A stretch of 64,000 bases of DNA from PALSA-505 sp963699015 (GTDB lineage: Bacteria > Actinomycetota > Actinomycetes > Streptosporangiales > Streptosporangiaceae), in contig CAVOSX010000008.1 of NCBI GenBank assembly GCA_963699015.1, positions 372,001 through 436,000 on the forward strand. The letters are read 5' to 3'. Under the pieces are notes generated by a model, which was given only the letters and a program-made list of their open reading frames with translations, was not told the origin of the DNA and did not search any database. A program made the translations under genes and the position numbers. Of the stretch, positions 25,511 to 34,774 are shown one piece after another; position 1 is the first letter of the stretch, and each line of letters opens with the position of its first letter.

Positions 25511-26275
25511 TCAGGAAAAGTGGGTCTGGGGGCGGTCCAGCAATCGTCCGTCCAGGATGATGTCGACCTTCTCGTTGTAGAACGCGATCAGCCCGCTGAT
25601 GGGCAGCAGCTGCCTGGTGGGGAAGTCGTAGGCCCAGGCGAGATCGGGGTACTGCCTGCCGCCGGCGCGAACCGACCAGTAACCGCTGGTCGTGCCCTTG
25701 TAGGGACACGCGGTGACGGTGTCGCTGGGCACCAGGTGGGTGAAATCGACATCGGTCCGGTTGACGTAGTACCTGGTGGGCAGGCCGGTCTCGAAGACCA
25801 GGACCGGCGACGCCGAGTTGGCCAGGACCGCGCCGCCAAGCTCGACCCGGAGCGTCCGGGCCGAGCGCAGCGCGTCCACCCGGACATAGGGGCTGCGGGG
25901 ATGGACGAACACCTGCTCGTCCTCCTCGTACCAGGCGTCCAGCGCTTCCCACTCGAACCGGACCGTGCCGGCCAGCCCGTCCACCGGCGACTCGTCGAGC
26001 ACCCGGGCCGCGTGCGCCCGCTCGACATCGCCGACCCGCAGGGCGTGCAGGTGCTGCAGGCCGCGGCGGCTCTGCTTGGCCTGGCCCTCCGCGACCAGCA
26101 GATCCCGCCGTACGTCGGCGAGCGGGATGTAGTACTGCGGATAGTGCGGCCACTCCCACACGTACCGCGCCCGGGTGGTGTCGAGCACGGTCTGGTCCGC
26201 CAACACCGCCCGCACCCGGCGCGGGACCGGCTGCACGTGGTTGACCGGCGTGATCATCGCGGGATAGTCGCTCAC
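25511..26275 (-). CDS. DUF427 domain protein
   Basis: A 254-residue cytoplasmic protein with two DUF427 modules. The second (about residues 140-235) is canonical: SPVLVFETGLPTRYYVNRTDV up to TSGYWSV and DLAWAYDFP, described here in parts. The first (about 20-110) is divergent, with WEWPHYPQYYIP. DUF427 proteins have a small beta-rich fold and no proven function. GTG at 26275 follows AGGGAG; ATG at 26257 is possible. It is divergent from the alpha/beta-hydrolase gene. Confidence 0.82.
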   Translation of the reverse strand: MSDYPAMITPVNHVQPVPRRVRAVLADQTVLDTTRARYVWEWPHYPQYYIPLADVRRDLLVAEGQAKQSRRGLQHLHALRVGDVERAHAARVLDESPVDGLAGTVRFEWEALDAWYEEDEQVFVHPRSPYVRVDALRSARTLRVELGGAVLANSASPVLVFETGLPTRYYVNRTDVDFTHLVPSDTVTACPYKGTTSGYWSVRAGGRQYPDLAWAYDFPTRQLLPISGLIAFYNEKVDIILDGRLLDRPQTHFS

Positions 26276-26445
26276 TGGCCAGCTCCCTGAACGTCGTGCG
26301 ATGGCCCTGCCGGCCGACACTACCCGCGCCTGGCTTCGCGGCGGGGAGCGAGGCGCCGCCCGGGGGAGCCGCCGGCGATCTTCGCGCCCTGCTGCCGTGG
26401 GCTGGCGTACGGTCAACCTGCACGCCGAGCGGCTGGGAGGCTCAC

Positions 26446-27314
26446 ATGGACCGCACCATCCGCACCCCGGACGGCCGCACGCTGGCGGTCGAGATCGACG
26501 GGGATCGGCCGGCCTGCCGGTCCTCGTGCACGCGGGCACGCCCAACTCGCGTCACCTGTACGGCCCGAACATCCGCGACGCCAGGGACCGCGGCCTGCGG
26601 CTGGTCGGCTATGACCGGCCCGGCTATGGCGGCTCGACGTCGCATCCCGGCCGCACCGTGGCCGACTGCGCGACCGACGTCCGGGCCATCTGCGCCGCGC
26701 TGGACATCGACCGGCTGGCCATGTGGGGCATCTCGGGCGGCGGCCCGCACGTTCTGGCTTGCGCGGCGCTGCTGCCGGACCTGGTGGTCGCCGCGGCCTC
26801 ACTCGCCGGCGAGGCCCCGTACGGCGCCGAGGGCCTGGACTGGTTCGACGGCATGGGCCAGCTCAACGTGGACGACATCCGGCTGTTTTTCGCCGATGAG
26901 GCCGCGGCCCGGGCCCAGCTGGACAAGGAGCGCGAACAGGCGCTGGCCGCGTCGCCGGACGAGATGACGGCGGGGCTCGAATCGCTCCTCTCGCCGGCCG
27001 ACAAGGCGGTCCTGCACGGCGGGCTGGCCGAGTTCCTCGCGTACACCTTCCAGGCCGGGCTGAAGCCGGGCGGCGAGGGCTGGTGGGAAGACAATTGCCT
27101 GCTGCGGCCCTGGGGATTCGAGCTGGCCGGCATCGCGGTTCCCGTGCTGCTGATGCACGGGCGGCAGGACAACTTCGTACCGTTCGGGCACGGCCAGTGG
27201 CTGGCCGGGCACATCCCCGGGGTCGAGGCCCGGCTGCTCGACCACGACGGCCACCTCACGCTGATCGAGCACCGCATCCCGGAGGTGCACGCCTGGCTGG
27301 CCGGGCACCTGTAG
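26446..27314 (+). pseudogene. Alpha/beta hydrolase with a single-base frameshift near the start
   Basis: The N-terminus MDRTIRTPDGRTLAVEIDGD begins at ATG 26446 behind GGGAGG. After base 26505 the conserved continuation LPVLVHAGTPNSRHLYGP lies in the next frame. Restoring one C in the GATCGG stretch would give GDPAGLPVLVHAGTP, the expected family sequence. The rest is intact to 27314, with the nucleophile elbow WGISGGGPH, an Asp in LMHGRQDNFVP and His in DHDGHLTL. The break is either real or a missing base in a CC run in the assembly. Confidence 0.75.
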
Positions 27315-27321
27315 CGAGCGT

Positions 27322-27369
27322 CAACGCGAAGCGTCCGTAGCGCTGTAGCAGCATCAGCGCTTCGCGTTG
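27322..27369. terminator. Bidirectional hairpin between convergent genes
   Basis: CAACGCGAAGCG (27322-27333) pairs perfectly with CGCTTCGCGTTG (27358-27369) across a 24-base loop. It lies just past the hydrolase stop and before the end of the convergent MFS gene, so it can terminate both. Confidence 0.65.
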
Positions 27370-27404
27370 CCGGCCGGGCCGGCCGGGTCGGCCGGGCGGG
27401 GCTC

Positions 27405-28811
27405 TCAGCCTCGCGGGCGCGTCGCGAACCAGGCAAGCGCGACCGCGATCACGTACCCGATCGCGGCCACGATCAGCGGCTTCTGCAAGGTCAGAGCGGG
27501 ACCGCCGTTGCCGCCGCCGGCCAGCAGCGCACCGAGCAGCGCCACGCCCAGGGCTCCGCCGGCCTGCCTGGCGGTATTCAGTACCCCGCTCGCCACGCCG
27601 GCGTGCTCGCGTCCGGCGGACCCGACGACCACCGCGGTCATGGCCGGCATGGCCAGCGAGCACAGGCCGAGGATCACCGTCCCGGCCACCAGGAGGCCCA
27701 GCGACGTGGACGCCCCCATCAGGCTGAGCAGGGCCGCCCCCACCGCCGCCAGGGCCAGCCCGGCGACCATCGGCGGCCGCGGCCCGGAGCGGGCCGTCAG
27801 CCAGCCGCTGGCCGTGGACCCGATCCCCACGGCCACGCTCATCGGCAAGATGAGCAGCCCGGTGGCGATCGCGGACTCGTGCCGTGACTGCTGCAGGTAC
27901 AGCGAGATGCAGATCAGAGTGCCGTACAGGCAGAGGTTGAACAGCACGCCGACGCCGGTGGCCGCGCTGAACGGCCTCGCCCGGAACAGTCGCAGCGGCA
28001 GCATCGGGTCCGCCCGGCGCCGTTCGGCGAAGACGAAGAGAACGCCGGCGATGATCCCGGCGGCGATGAGCGCGCCGGTAAGGGGAGCCAGCCATCCTCG
28101 CTGGCCGGCCTCGATGAAGCCGCCGGTGAGGCCGGTCAGCGCCACGACACCGAGCAACAGCCCGGGGATGTCGGCGCGCCGGGAGCTGTCGCGCGGCGAC
28201 TCGGCCACGTACCTGGCAACCAGCCAGCCGGTCAGGATGCAGAACGGGATGTTGACCAGGAAGATCGACCGCCAGCCGACGGCGGCGATCAGCCCGCCGC
28301 CCGCTACCGGGCCGAGCGCGACGCCGATCGAGCCCATGCCGCCCCAGACCCCGAGCGCGCGGGCCCGCGGCCCGGCGTCGTGGAACTGGTGCACGATCAG
28401 CGCGAGCGAGCAGGGCAGCAGCGCAGACGCGCCCAGACCCTGCACGGTGCGCGCGGCGATCAGCACGCCGAGGCCCGGGGCGGCGGCGCAGCCCGCCGAT
28501 CCGGCCGCGAAGGCGACCAGGCCGGCCATGAACACCCGCTTCGCGCCGAGACGGTCCGCGGCCGATCCCGCAGTGAGCATGACCGCGGCCAGGGCCAGCG
28601 TGTAGGCGTCGATGACCCACTGCAGCCCGGCGACGGTACCGCCGATGTCGCGCTGGATCGTGGGCAGCGCCACGTTCACGATCGTGACGTCAAGCTGGAT
28701 GACGAAGAATCCGAGGCAGACCGCCACCAGGGCCAGCTTCGCGGCCCTGTCCGGTCCCGTTGTTCCGGCTGCCCCGGGGCGACGTTGAGTGCGAGCCGTC
28801 GTGGCCGGCAC
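27405..28811 (-). CDS. MFS exporter, DHA2 family
   Basis: A 468-residue, roughly 14-helix membrane protein with FFVIQLDVTIVNVALPTIQ in helix 1 (quoted to 19 residues), the ADRLGAKRV loop and the LGPVAGGGLIAAVGWRSIF motif C. It expels drugs or metabolites by proton antiport. GTG at 28811 has a near-perfect AAGGAGGG site. Three 23-bp repeats lie directly upstream of that site. It is divergent from the Nudix-like gene at 29042, with which it may share control. Confidence 0.87.
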   Translation of the reverse strand: MPATTARTQRRPGAAGTTGPDRAAKLALVAVCLGFFVIQLDVTIVNVALPTIQRDIGGTVAGLQWVIDAYTLALAAVMLTAGSAADRLGAKRVFMAGLVAFAAGSAGCAAAPGLGVLIAARTVQGLGASALLPCSLALIVHQFHDAGPRARALGVWGGMGSIGVALGPVAGGGLIAAVGWRSIFLVNIPFCILTGWLVARYVAESPRDSSRRADIPGLLLGVVALTGLTGGFIEAGQRGWLAPLTGALIAAGIIAGVLFVFAERRRADPMLPLRLFRARPFSAATGVGVLFNLCLYGTLICISLYLQQSRHESAIATGLLILPMSVAVGIGSTASGWLTARSGPRPPMVAGLALAAVGAALLSLMGASTSLGLLVAGTVILGLCSLAMPAMTAVVVGSAGREHAGVASGVLNTARQAGGALGVALLGALLAGGGNGGPALTLQKPLIVAAIGYVIAVALAWFATRPRG

Positions 28812-28823
28812 GGATATCCCTCC

Positions 28824-28892
28824 TTCGCTGTATGGCCTGGTGCCGGTTCGCTGTATGGCCTGGTGCCGGTTCGCTGTCTGGCCTGGTGCCGG
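28824..28892. repeat. 23-bp tandem repeat, three copies, in the 5' region of an MFS gene
   Basis: Units TTCGCTGTATGGCCTGGTGC plus CGG start at 28824, 28847 and 28870; the third has one change (CTGTCT). They begin within the ribosome binding site of the leftward exporter and run into its promoter region. They could be regulator sites or part of the mRNA leader. Confidence 0.85.
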
Positions 28893-29041
28893 TCGAGCAA
28901 GGCCCGTCGTCTACCCTCTCGACCATCCGGTACACGCTTCGGCGGCGCGGCCGCCCGGCCAGCCCGCGAGCATGGTCCCGGTTCCGCGCTCACGCTACTG
29001 CGGGGGGCCGACAGTCCCGCGGGGCCACTTAGCCTGGCGTG

Positions 29042-30178
29042 ATGCCGAGAGCGACGGATTCCCCCGAGCACTGGCGCGAGGTCCGCCGCCTGCTGCACAC
29101 CCGGCGCCATGATCTCGGGACCGAGGCGGCACGGCTGTATCCCTCGGTGCCCCGGGTGGCCGGCACGTCGCTGCTGTGCCGGCCGGAGTGGATCCCGGCG
29201 GAGCCGCTGGCCCTGGAGCAGATCGGCCTGGCCTGGACGGACACCGCGCCACCCGGCGTGGATCCCGGCGGCGCGGCGTCGGCGCAGCTGCGCCCCCGGC
29301 GGCAGTCAGGCCGCCGGTACGCGAGCTACGCCGCGGCGCTGGCCGACATCGAACGGCCCCGGCTGCTGGAGAACCGGCCCAGCTACCGGCTGCTGTCGGC
29401 CTCCCTGACCGGTCCCGCGCCGGGCCTGGAACTGAGCGGCGGCCGCTACTTCGACGCGGTCAACACGGGCGAGGCGGTGGCGCACGAGCTGGCCCAGGCC
29501 CTGCTGTCCGGATGCCCATCGATTTCTGCCGAACGGCTGCCGCTGCGGGCCTGCCTGGGCGATCCATGCGACCTGTGGCGGCGGCGCGCGCTGGTCGCTG
29601 TCAGCGCGCTGACGCTGCGGGTCCCCGCCGCCGGGCCGCCCACGTTCCTGCTGCACTGGCGCGACCCGGCCAGCGTCACGCACGCCGGCGGCCTGTACCA
29701 GGTGATGCCGGCGGGGGTGTTCCAGCCGGCCGGGGCGTCGGTCGCGGCGCGGCGGCGGGACTTCGATCTGTGGCGGTGCATGGCCCGGGAGTTCAGCGAG
29801 GAGTTCCTCGGCACCCCGGAGCATTACGGCACCGGGCCGCCGGACTACGCGCGCTGGCCGCTGTTCGCCCGGCTGGACGCCGCCCGCGAGGCCGGCCGGC
29901 TCGCCGTGTGGTGTTTCGGGGTTGGCACCGATCCGCTCACGCTGGCGACCGATGTCCTGGTCGCGGCGGTGTTCGGCGGGGATGCGTTCGACGCCCTGTT
30001 CGGCGGGCTGGTCACGGCCAACGACGAAGGGCAGGTGGTGAGCTGGCCGGGCCTGACCGGCGTCCCGTTCACCGCCGACGTGGTGCGCCGCTTCGCCGGG
30101 GGGTCCGAGCCGATGCAGCCGGCCGGCGCGGCCGTGCTGGAACTGGCCTGGCGGCACCGGGCGCGGCTGCTCGGCTGA
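29042..30178 (+). CDS. Nudix-like protein related to actinomycete XRE-linked regulators
   Basis: A 378-residue protein. The centre and C-terminus (YRLLSAS, LHWRDPAS, GGLYQVMPAGVFQP, then DLWRCMAREFSEEFLG) match a region that in streptomycetes follows an XRE helix-turn-helix. The GG-to-REFSEEFLG stretch resembles a Nudix box, with Arg-Glu and Glu-Glu retained. No HTH is visible at the N-terminus, so it is a stand-alone version. ATG at 29042 is the start. The catalytic role is unproven; a ligand-binding Nudix fold is equally likely. Confidence 0.6.
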   Translation: MPRATDSPEHWREVRRLLHTRRHDLGTEAARLYPSVPRVAGTSLLCRPEWIPAEPLALEQIGLAWTDTAPPGVDPGGAASAQLRPRRQSGRRYASYAAALADIERPRLLENRPSYRLLSASLTGPAPGLELSGGRYFDAVNTGEAVAHELAQALLSGCPSISAERLPLRACLGDPCDLWRRRALVAVSALTLRVPAAGPPTFLLHWRDPASVTHAGGLYQVMPAGVFQPAGASVAARRRDFDLWRCMAREFSEEFLGTPEHYGTGPPDYARWPLFARLDAAREAGRLAVWCFGVGTDPLTLATDVLVAAVFGGDAFDALFGGLVTANDEGQVVSWPGLTGVPFTADVVRRFAGGSEPMQPAGAAVLELAWRHRARLLG

Positions 30179-30214
30179 CGGCTGACGGCTGACGGCTGAC
30201 GGCCGACGGCTGGC
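30173..30214. repeat. 7-bp tandem repeat GGCTGAC spanning a stop codon
   Basis: Four exact copies of GGCTGAC (30173-30200) and two degenerate copies (to 30214). The first copy contains the TGA stop of the Nudix-like gene, so further in-frame TGA codons in other registers follow. Confidence 0.8.
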
Positions 30215-30244
30215 GGCTCCGCGCCGCCGCCGGGCCAGCGGGCG

Positions 30245-31240
30245 TCAGCCGGCGTTGCGCAGCTCCCCGGCGCTGGCCTGCGGGCTGCGGTGGCGCCCCT
30301 TGCCGAACACCTGGCGTTCGAGCTCGGCGTTGATCTCGCCGCCCAGCATGATCGCGATTCCGGTCAGGTAGAACCAGAACATCAGGATGACGACCCCGGC
30401 GAGCGCGCCGTAGGTCTTGCTGTACGAGCCGAACTTGGCCACGTAGAAGGAGAATCCCACCGAGGCGGCCAGGAAGATGACGGTTCCCACGAGGCCGCCG
30501 ACGCTGATCCACTGCCAGCGCGGGGCCCGGCGGTTGGGCCCGAAGAAGTAGTAGACAGAAAACAGCACCGAGATCACGATGATGGTCACGAGCCAGCGGA
30601 CCACCGTCCACAACGCGATGAAGGCGGTGTGGTTGAGGGACAGGTGCCCCTCGATCCCGTGCCCGATCGAGGAGCCGAACACGATCAGCGCGGCGCCGAT
30701 CCCGCCAAGGACCACGGTGGCCAGCATGAGCACGAGGGCCATCGCCCGGGCGCCGGCGAACTTCCGGTCCTCGGGCACGTCGTAGGCGATGTTCAGGCCG
30801 GATTGCAGCGCGACCATGCCGCCGATCGCGCTCCACAGCGCGATCACGACGCTGATGACAAGGACGGCCACCGATGAGGACTTCGACTGGCGGGTGGCGG
30901 AGTGGACCGCGTCGGTGAAGACTTGGGCCGCGCCCGGCGGCAGCGCCGTGTTCAGGCCGCTGACCAGGCGGTTGAGCGTGCCCGACCCGATGCGGATCAG
31001 GGTGATCACGCCGAGCGCGGCGATCAGTGCGGGAAACAGGGCCAGGAACCAGTGGTAGGCCAGGCTGCCCGCGGTCATCGAGCACCGGTCGAGCTTGAAC
31101 TTCTTGAGTATGCGCTTGAGGGTGTCGCGCCGGCCCAGCTTGCTGATCTCCGGCAGAGAGTCCGGTGCTGCGGAGTGTGCAGCCTGCCGCGGGATGGCCC
31201 CGGTTCGCGGACGGGCTGCGTCGTGGTTCCGCTCCGTCAT
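30245..31240 (-). CDS. YihY/BrkB family inner-membrane protein
   Basis: A 331-residue protein with a basic N-terminal tail (about 50 residues) and six to seven hydrophobic helices. Family motifs are MTAGSLAYHWFLALFPALIA (quoted at 20), SAIGGMVALQSGLNIAYDV and YGALAGVVILMFWFYLT. The family was once called ribonuclease BN, but it is a membrane protein of unknown transport role. ATG at 31240 follows GAGGGGG. It is apparently monocistronic. Confidence 0.85.
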   Translation of the reverse strand: MTERNHDAARPRTGAIPRQAAHSAAPDSLPEISKLGRRDTLKRILKKFKLDRCSMTAGSLAYHWFLALFPALIAALGVITLIRIGSGTLNRLVSGLNTALPPGAAQVFTDAVHSATRQSKSSSVAVLVISVVIALWSAIGGMVALQSGLNIAYDVPEDRKFAGARAMALVLMLATVVLGGIGAALIVFGSSIGHGIEGHLSLNHTAFIALWTVVRWLVTIIVISVLFSVYYFFGPNRRAPRWQWISVGGLVGTVIFLAASVGFSFYVAKFGSYSKTYGALAGVVILMFWFYLTGIAIMLGGEINAELERQVFGKGRHRSPQASAGELRNAG

Positions 31241-31308
31241 CTCTAGCCCCCTCGCTCTCCGCATGGCCTACCCAGGCCAACGCGGGCGAACCACCAGCCC
31301 ACGGGGGC

Positions 31309-31515
31309 TCAGAGCGTGCCGAGCGTCTCCGCGGCCAGGCAGGCGGTGGGGCACGGCCAGTGCTCGTGGCAGCAGGTGCACATGCCGTGGTCGCGGAGGT
31401 GGCGGTTGAGCTCGCGCTGGGCAATGGCCAGGAGCTGCACCAGCTCCGGGGTGACGAATTCCGCCGGGGTGACGGCGTCACTCCAGCTCATCGGACCCTC
31501 CCTCAGGGCAGCCAT
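31309..31515 (-). CDS. Small Cys-rich protein, possible zinc ribbon
   Basis: A 68-residue protein ending in a compact Cys cluster, MCTCCHEHWPCPTACLAAE: CxCC-x5-C-x3-C with two His. It looks like a metal- or Fe-S-binding knuckle, and similar short tails occur in many actinomycete hypothetical proteins. ATG at 31515 has AAGGAG eight bases upstream; ATG at 31491 has GAGGGAGGG five bases upstream and would give 60 residues. No partner can be named. Confidence 0.6.
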   Translation of the reverse strand: MAALREGPMSWSDAVTPAEFVTPELVQLLAIAQRELNRHLRDHGMCTCCHEHWPCPTACLAAETLGTL

Positions 31516-31683
31516 GCCTCGCGCTCCTTCTATGGTGCCAACGTCTGTAACAAACCGGAGGTTCGAAGCGCCGGGAAAATACCGCCGAAACGTTCATGTC
31601 ACCGCCGGGTGAGGGCGGCCGTTGGCCATTGATCACCCCGCCGTCCGCTCACCTCGGCACGCTCGAACGCCGGTCCGGTCGCG

Positions 31684-32664
31684 TCAACGCGTCACCTGCA
31701 GCACGATCGCCTGGCCGCCGGGGCCCCGGCGAACCCGGGCGAGTGCGCGCTCGGCTTCGTCCAGCCGGTACGCCGCTCCGACCGTGACCCGGATCGTCCC
31801 GGCGGCGAGCAGCTCGCCGAGCCGCGTCAGCCGCGCCCCGTCGGGCGCGACGTGTACCTGGCGGACCTCGATTCCACGTTCGGCGGCAGGCGGATCGGAG
31901 GTGATCGTCACGAGCCGCCCGCCGTCGCTGACCGCGATGATCGCATCCGCCGCGCTGGCCGGAGCGGCGTTCACGGCCAGGTCGGCGCCGCGGCCCGCCG
32001 TCAGCCGCCGCACCTGGCCGGGCCAGTCCGGCGCCCGGCGGTCGATGACGTGCGCCGCCCCGGCGGCGCTGACCCGAGCCGAGGCGCCGGTTCCCGCGGT
32101 GGCTATCACCTCGGCCCCCCGGCTCGCGGCCAGCTGCACGAGCAGCATGCCGGTGACGCCGCTGGCCCCGTGGACCAGCAGCAGGGTCGCGCCTGGTTCG
32201 GCGCCAAGCCCGTCGCGCAGCGCCTGGTCCGCGGTGAGACCAGGCACGGGCAGGGCTGCCGCCACGTCAAACGGCACCGTGTCGGGGATGGCCGCGACGT
32301 CGGCGGCTGCGGCCACGAACCATTCGGCCCATGCCCCCTGGCCGCGCAGCGGCAGCGAGTGTGTCATCACCCGGTCACCGACCGCAACGCCGCCCAGGGC
32401 AACGCCGCCCGTCGAGCCGCCGCCCGTCGTGCCGCCGTCCGCCGCGCCGCCGGTGCGGGCGATCACCCCCGCCGCCTCGACGCCGAGCGCCATCGGCGGC
32501 TGCCGCCCGAGGTCCCAGCCGCCGGCGCGGGCGATGTCGTCCCAGTTGCCCAGGCCGCAGCAGCACACTTCGACCAGCACTTCGTCGGGCTTCAGGTCGC
32601 CGGGATCCGGCAGGTCAAGGGGCTCGACCTGAGCGGAGTATTCGCGTATCCCCGCTGCTCGCAT
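31684..32664 (-). CDS. Zinc-less quinone oxidoreductase / MDR-family reductase
   Basis: A 326-residue medium-chain reductase. It has an N-terminal GroES-like domain (GVEAAGVIARTG) and an NADPH-binding Rossmann domain with HGASGVTGMLLVQLA near residue 160, typical of zinc-independent quinone reductases. A Gly/Thr-rich insertion (about residues 72-95) arises from a GC-rich near-repeat. ATG at 32664 follows GGGAGA. It is divergent from the DHA2 exporter at 32905 across 240 bp. Confidence 0.83.
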   Translation of the reverse strand: MRAAGIREYSAQVEPLDLPDPGDLKPDEVLVEVCCCGLGNWDDIARAGGWDLGRQPPMALGVEAAGVIARTGGAADGGTTGGGSTGGVALGGVAVGDRVMTHSLPLRGQGAWAEWFVAAAADVAAIPDTVPFDVAAALPVPGLTADQALRDGLGAEPGATLLLVHGASGVTGMLLVQLAASRGAEVIATAGTGASARVSAAGAAHVIDRRAPDWPGQVRRLTAGRGADLAVNAAPASAADAIIAVSDGGRLVTITSDPPAAERGIEVRQVHVAPDGARLTRLGELLAAGTIRVTVGAAYRLDEAERALARVRRGPGGQAIVLQVTR

Positions 32665-32904
32665 GCCGTCTCCCTGATGGTCGCCGTTACCAGGCCGCCG
32701 AACCCATTGTCCGCCGCCGCGCCCGTGCGCGGCAGCGCGCGCCAGCCATGTGACGGTCAGCCAGCCGGGCAGCGGCCCGGCCCGCGAGGCAGGATGGAAC
32801 CGAGCGACACGCGCATCACGCCGGAAACGGAGCCCGACCGTGCCCGGCGGGGAAGACAATCCTGGTGACCAGTTAACCGGCGGCCGTGAGGCGGAGGGCG
32901 ATAC

Positions 32905-34422
32905 ATGGGCACGGTGGACAACGAGGCACTCACGGCCGGCTCGCCCGCGCCGGCCGGGCTGGCCTACAAGAGCGCCCGGGGCCGCTGGGTGCTGCTGGCC
33001 ACCGTGCTCGGCTCCTCCCTGGCCTCGATCGACGCCACCGTCGTGGGCATCGCGCTGCCGGCTATCGGGCACGACTTCGGCAGCACCCTGACCACGCTGC
33101 AGTGGGTCGTCACCGCGTACACGCTCACGCTGGCCGGCCTGCTGCTGTTCGCCGGGGCGCTGGGCGACAAGTACGGGCGCAAGCGGTTCTTCGTCATCGG
33201 CGTGATCTGGTTCGCGGTGGCCTCGGCGCTGTGCGGCATCGCCCCGAACTCGCCGTTCCTGATCGGGGCCAGGGCGGTGCAGGGTATCGGCGCCGCCCTG
33301 CTGACCCCGGGCAGCCTGGCCATCATCGAGGCCTCGTTCCAGCCCGAAGACCGCGGTAAGGCGATCGGCGCCTGGTCCGGCTTCGCCGGCGTCGGCACGG
33401 CCGTCGGCCCGTTCCTGGGCGGCTGGCTGATCCAGGCGGTCTCCTGGCGGCTGATCTTCTTCATCAACCTGCCGCTCGCGGTCCTGGTCGTCGCGGTGGC
33501 GCTGCGGCACGTGCCCGAAAGCCGCGACCCGGCGACGACAGGGAAGCTCGACGTGACCGGCGGCGCGCTGGTCACCCTGGGTCTGGTCGGCCTCACCTAC
33601 GGGCTGATCGAGGGCCCGGCGAAGGGCTGGACCCATGCCGGGCCGCTCGCCGCGCTGCTCGCCGGCGTGGTGCTGCTGGCCGCGTTCGTCGCCTGGGAAC
33701 GTCGCGCTCCCGACCCGATGCTGCGGCTCAGCCTGTTTAGATCGAGCCAGTTCACCGCGGCCAACATCCTGACCTTCATCGTGTACGGCGCGCTCGGCGG
33801 GGCCCTGTTCCTGCTGCCGATCCAGCTCATCCAGGTAGCCGGGTACACCCCCCTGCAGGCCGGCATCTCGCTGCTCCCGATCACCGTGATCATGCTCCTG
33901 CTGTCGGCCCGTTCCGGCGCGCTGGCCGGGCGGATCGGCCCCCGGCTGCAGATGAGCGTGGGGCCTGTCGTCATCGGCATCGGCCTGGTCCTGTTCGTCC
34001 GGATCGGCCTATCCGGGAACTACCTCACCGAGGTGCTGCCCGCGCTGGTGATCTTCGGCCTGGGCCTGGCCACCAACGTCGCGCCGCTCACCTCCACCGT
34101 GCTGGCCGCCGCCCCGGCCGAGCAGGCAGGGATGGCCTCCGCGGTCAACAACGACGTCGCAAGCGCGGCCGGCCTGATCGCGGTGGCCGTGCTCCCGGCC
34201 GCGGCCGGCCTCGGCGGCGACGCCTACCTGCACAAGGAAGTGTTCTCGTCCGGCTTCCACACCGCCTCGCTGATCTCGGCCGGCCTGTGCTTCGCCGCCG
34301 GCGTGCTGGCCGTCTTTACGATCCGCAATCCCCGTGAGGTGGTGCCCGAGGACGTCCCGGCGGAGGGCAAGACCGTCCTGCATTGCGGCCTGGACTCCCC
34401 GCCCAGTCGGGTGGCCGAGTGA
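32905..34422 (+). CDS. MFS exporter, DHA2 family (14 helices)
   Basis: A 505-residue membrane protein with LASIDATVVGIALPAIG in helix 1, GDKYGRKRFF in loop 2-3 and GTAVGPFLGGWLIQ motif C. About fourteen hydrophobic segments end near residue 470, followed by a 30-residue polar tail. It is a drug or metabolite proton antiporter. ATG at 32905 follows GGAGG. Its neighbours give no clue to the substrate; an AraC remnant and a DUF1772 remnant lie downstream. Confidence 0.87.
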   Translation: MGTVDNEALTAGSPAPAGLAYKSARGRWVLLATVLGSSLASIDATVVGIALPAIGHDFGSTLTTLQWVVTAYTLTLAGLLLFAGALGDKYGRKRFFVIGVIWFAVASALCGIAPNSPFLIGARAVQGIGAALLTPGSLAIIEASFQPEDRGKAIGAWSGFAGVGTAVGPFLGGWLIQAVSWRLIFFINLPLAVLVVAVALRHVPESRDPATTGKLDVTGGALVTLGLVGLTYGLIEGPAKGWTHAGPLAALLAGVVLLAAFVAWERRAPDPMLRLSLFRSSQFTAANILTFIVYGALGGALFLLPIQLIQVAGYTPLQAGISLLPITVIMLLLSARSGALAGRIGPRLQMSVGPVVIGIGLVLFVRIGLSGNYLTEVLPALVIFGLGLATNVAPLTSTVLAAAPAEQAGMASAVNNDVASAAGLIAVAVLPAAAGLGGDAYLHKEVFSSGFHTASLISAGLCFAAGVLAVFTIRNPREVVPEDVPAEGKTVLHCGLDSPPSRVAE

Positions 34423-34531
34423 CGTTCGGGATCTTCATCCCGAACGGCTGCCGGCGCGACTCGCGGCGGCAGCTGCGAGCGACGGTGGGCAGGCGTGGTC
34501 ACCGCCGGGCTGGCGGAACTGCCGGCCCGGC

Positions 34532-34770
34532 TCAGCTCAGCGCGAGGCCCACGGTGAGCAGGCCCGTCGCCGCGACGGAGGCGGCGCAGCGCACGTGATT
34601 CCAGGCGGTCCAGGCTTGCGTGTAGCGAGCCCAGCCGCCGGCCGCGGCCGGGCCGTGCGGATCCACCGCGGCCAGCGCGTCGTTCGGCGGGACGTTGGCG
34701 GCGATAGTCACGACGATGGCGCCGATGACGTACAGCGCGCAGCCGGCCATGACCCACCGCGCGCCGGGCG
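34532..34770 (-). pseudogene. DUF1772 family membrane protein, 3' fragment only
   Basis: The longest clean frame (34532-34750) encodes 72 residues, MAGCALYVIGAIVVTIAANV to the C-terminus, matching the C-terminal half of DUF1772/anthrone-oxygenase-like proteins (usually about 150 residues), with the conserved NVPPND and WNHVR. The N-terminal two helices are missing: sequence beyond about 34770 belongs to a divergent AraC gene, itself lacking its start. Confidence 0.65.
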
Positions 34771-34774
34771 CATG

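Noticed and set aside
26490..26520. Programmed frameshift in the hydrolase gene
   Set aside because: There is no slippery heptamer or downstream structure, and the missing base restores the usual family sequence. Indel error or mutation is simpler.
28824..28892. CRISPR array or iterons of a plasmid origin
   Set aside because: Three adjacent units without spacers; no replication gene nearby.
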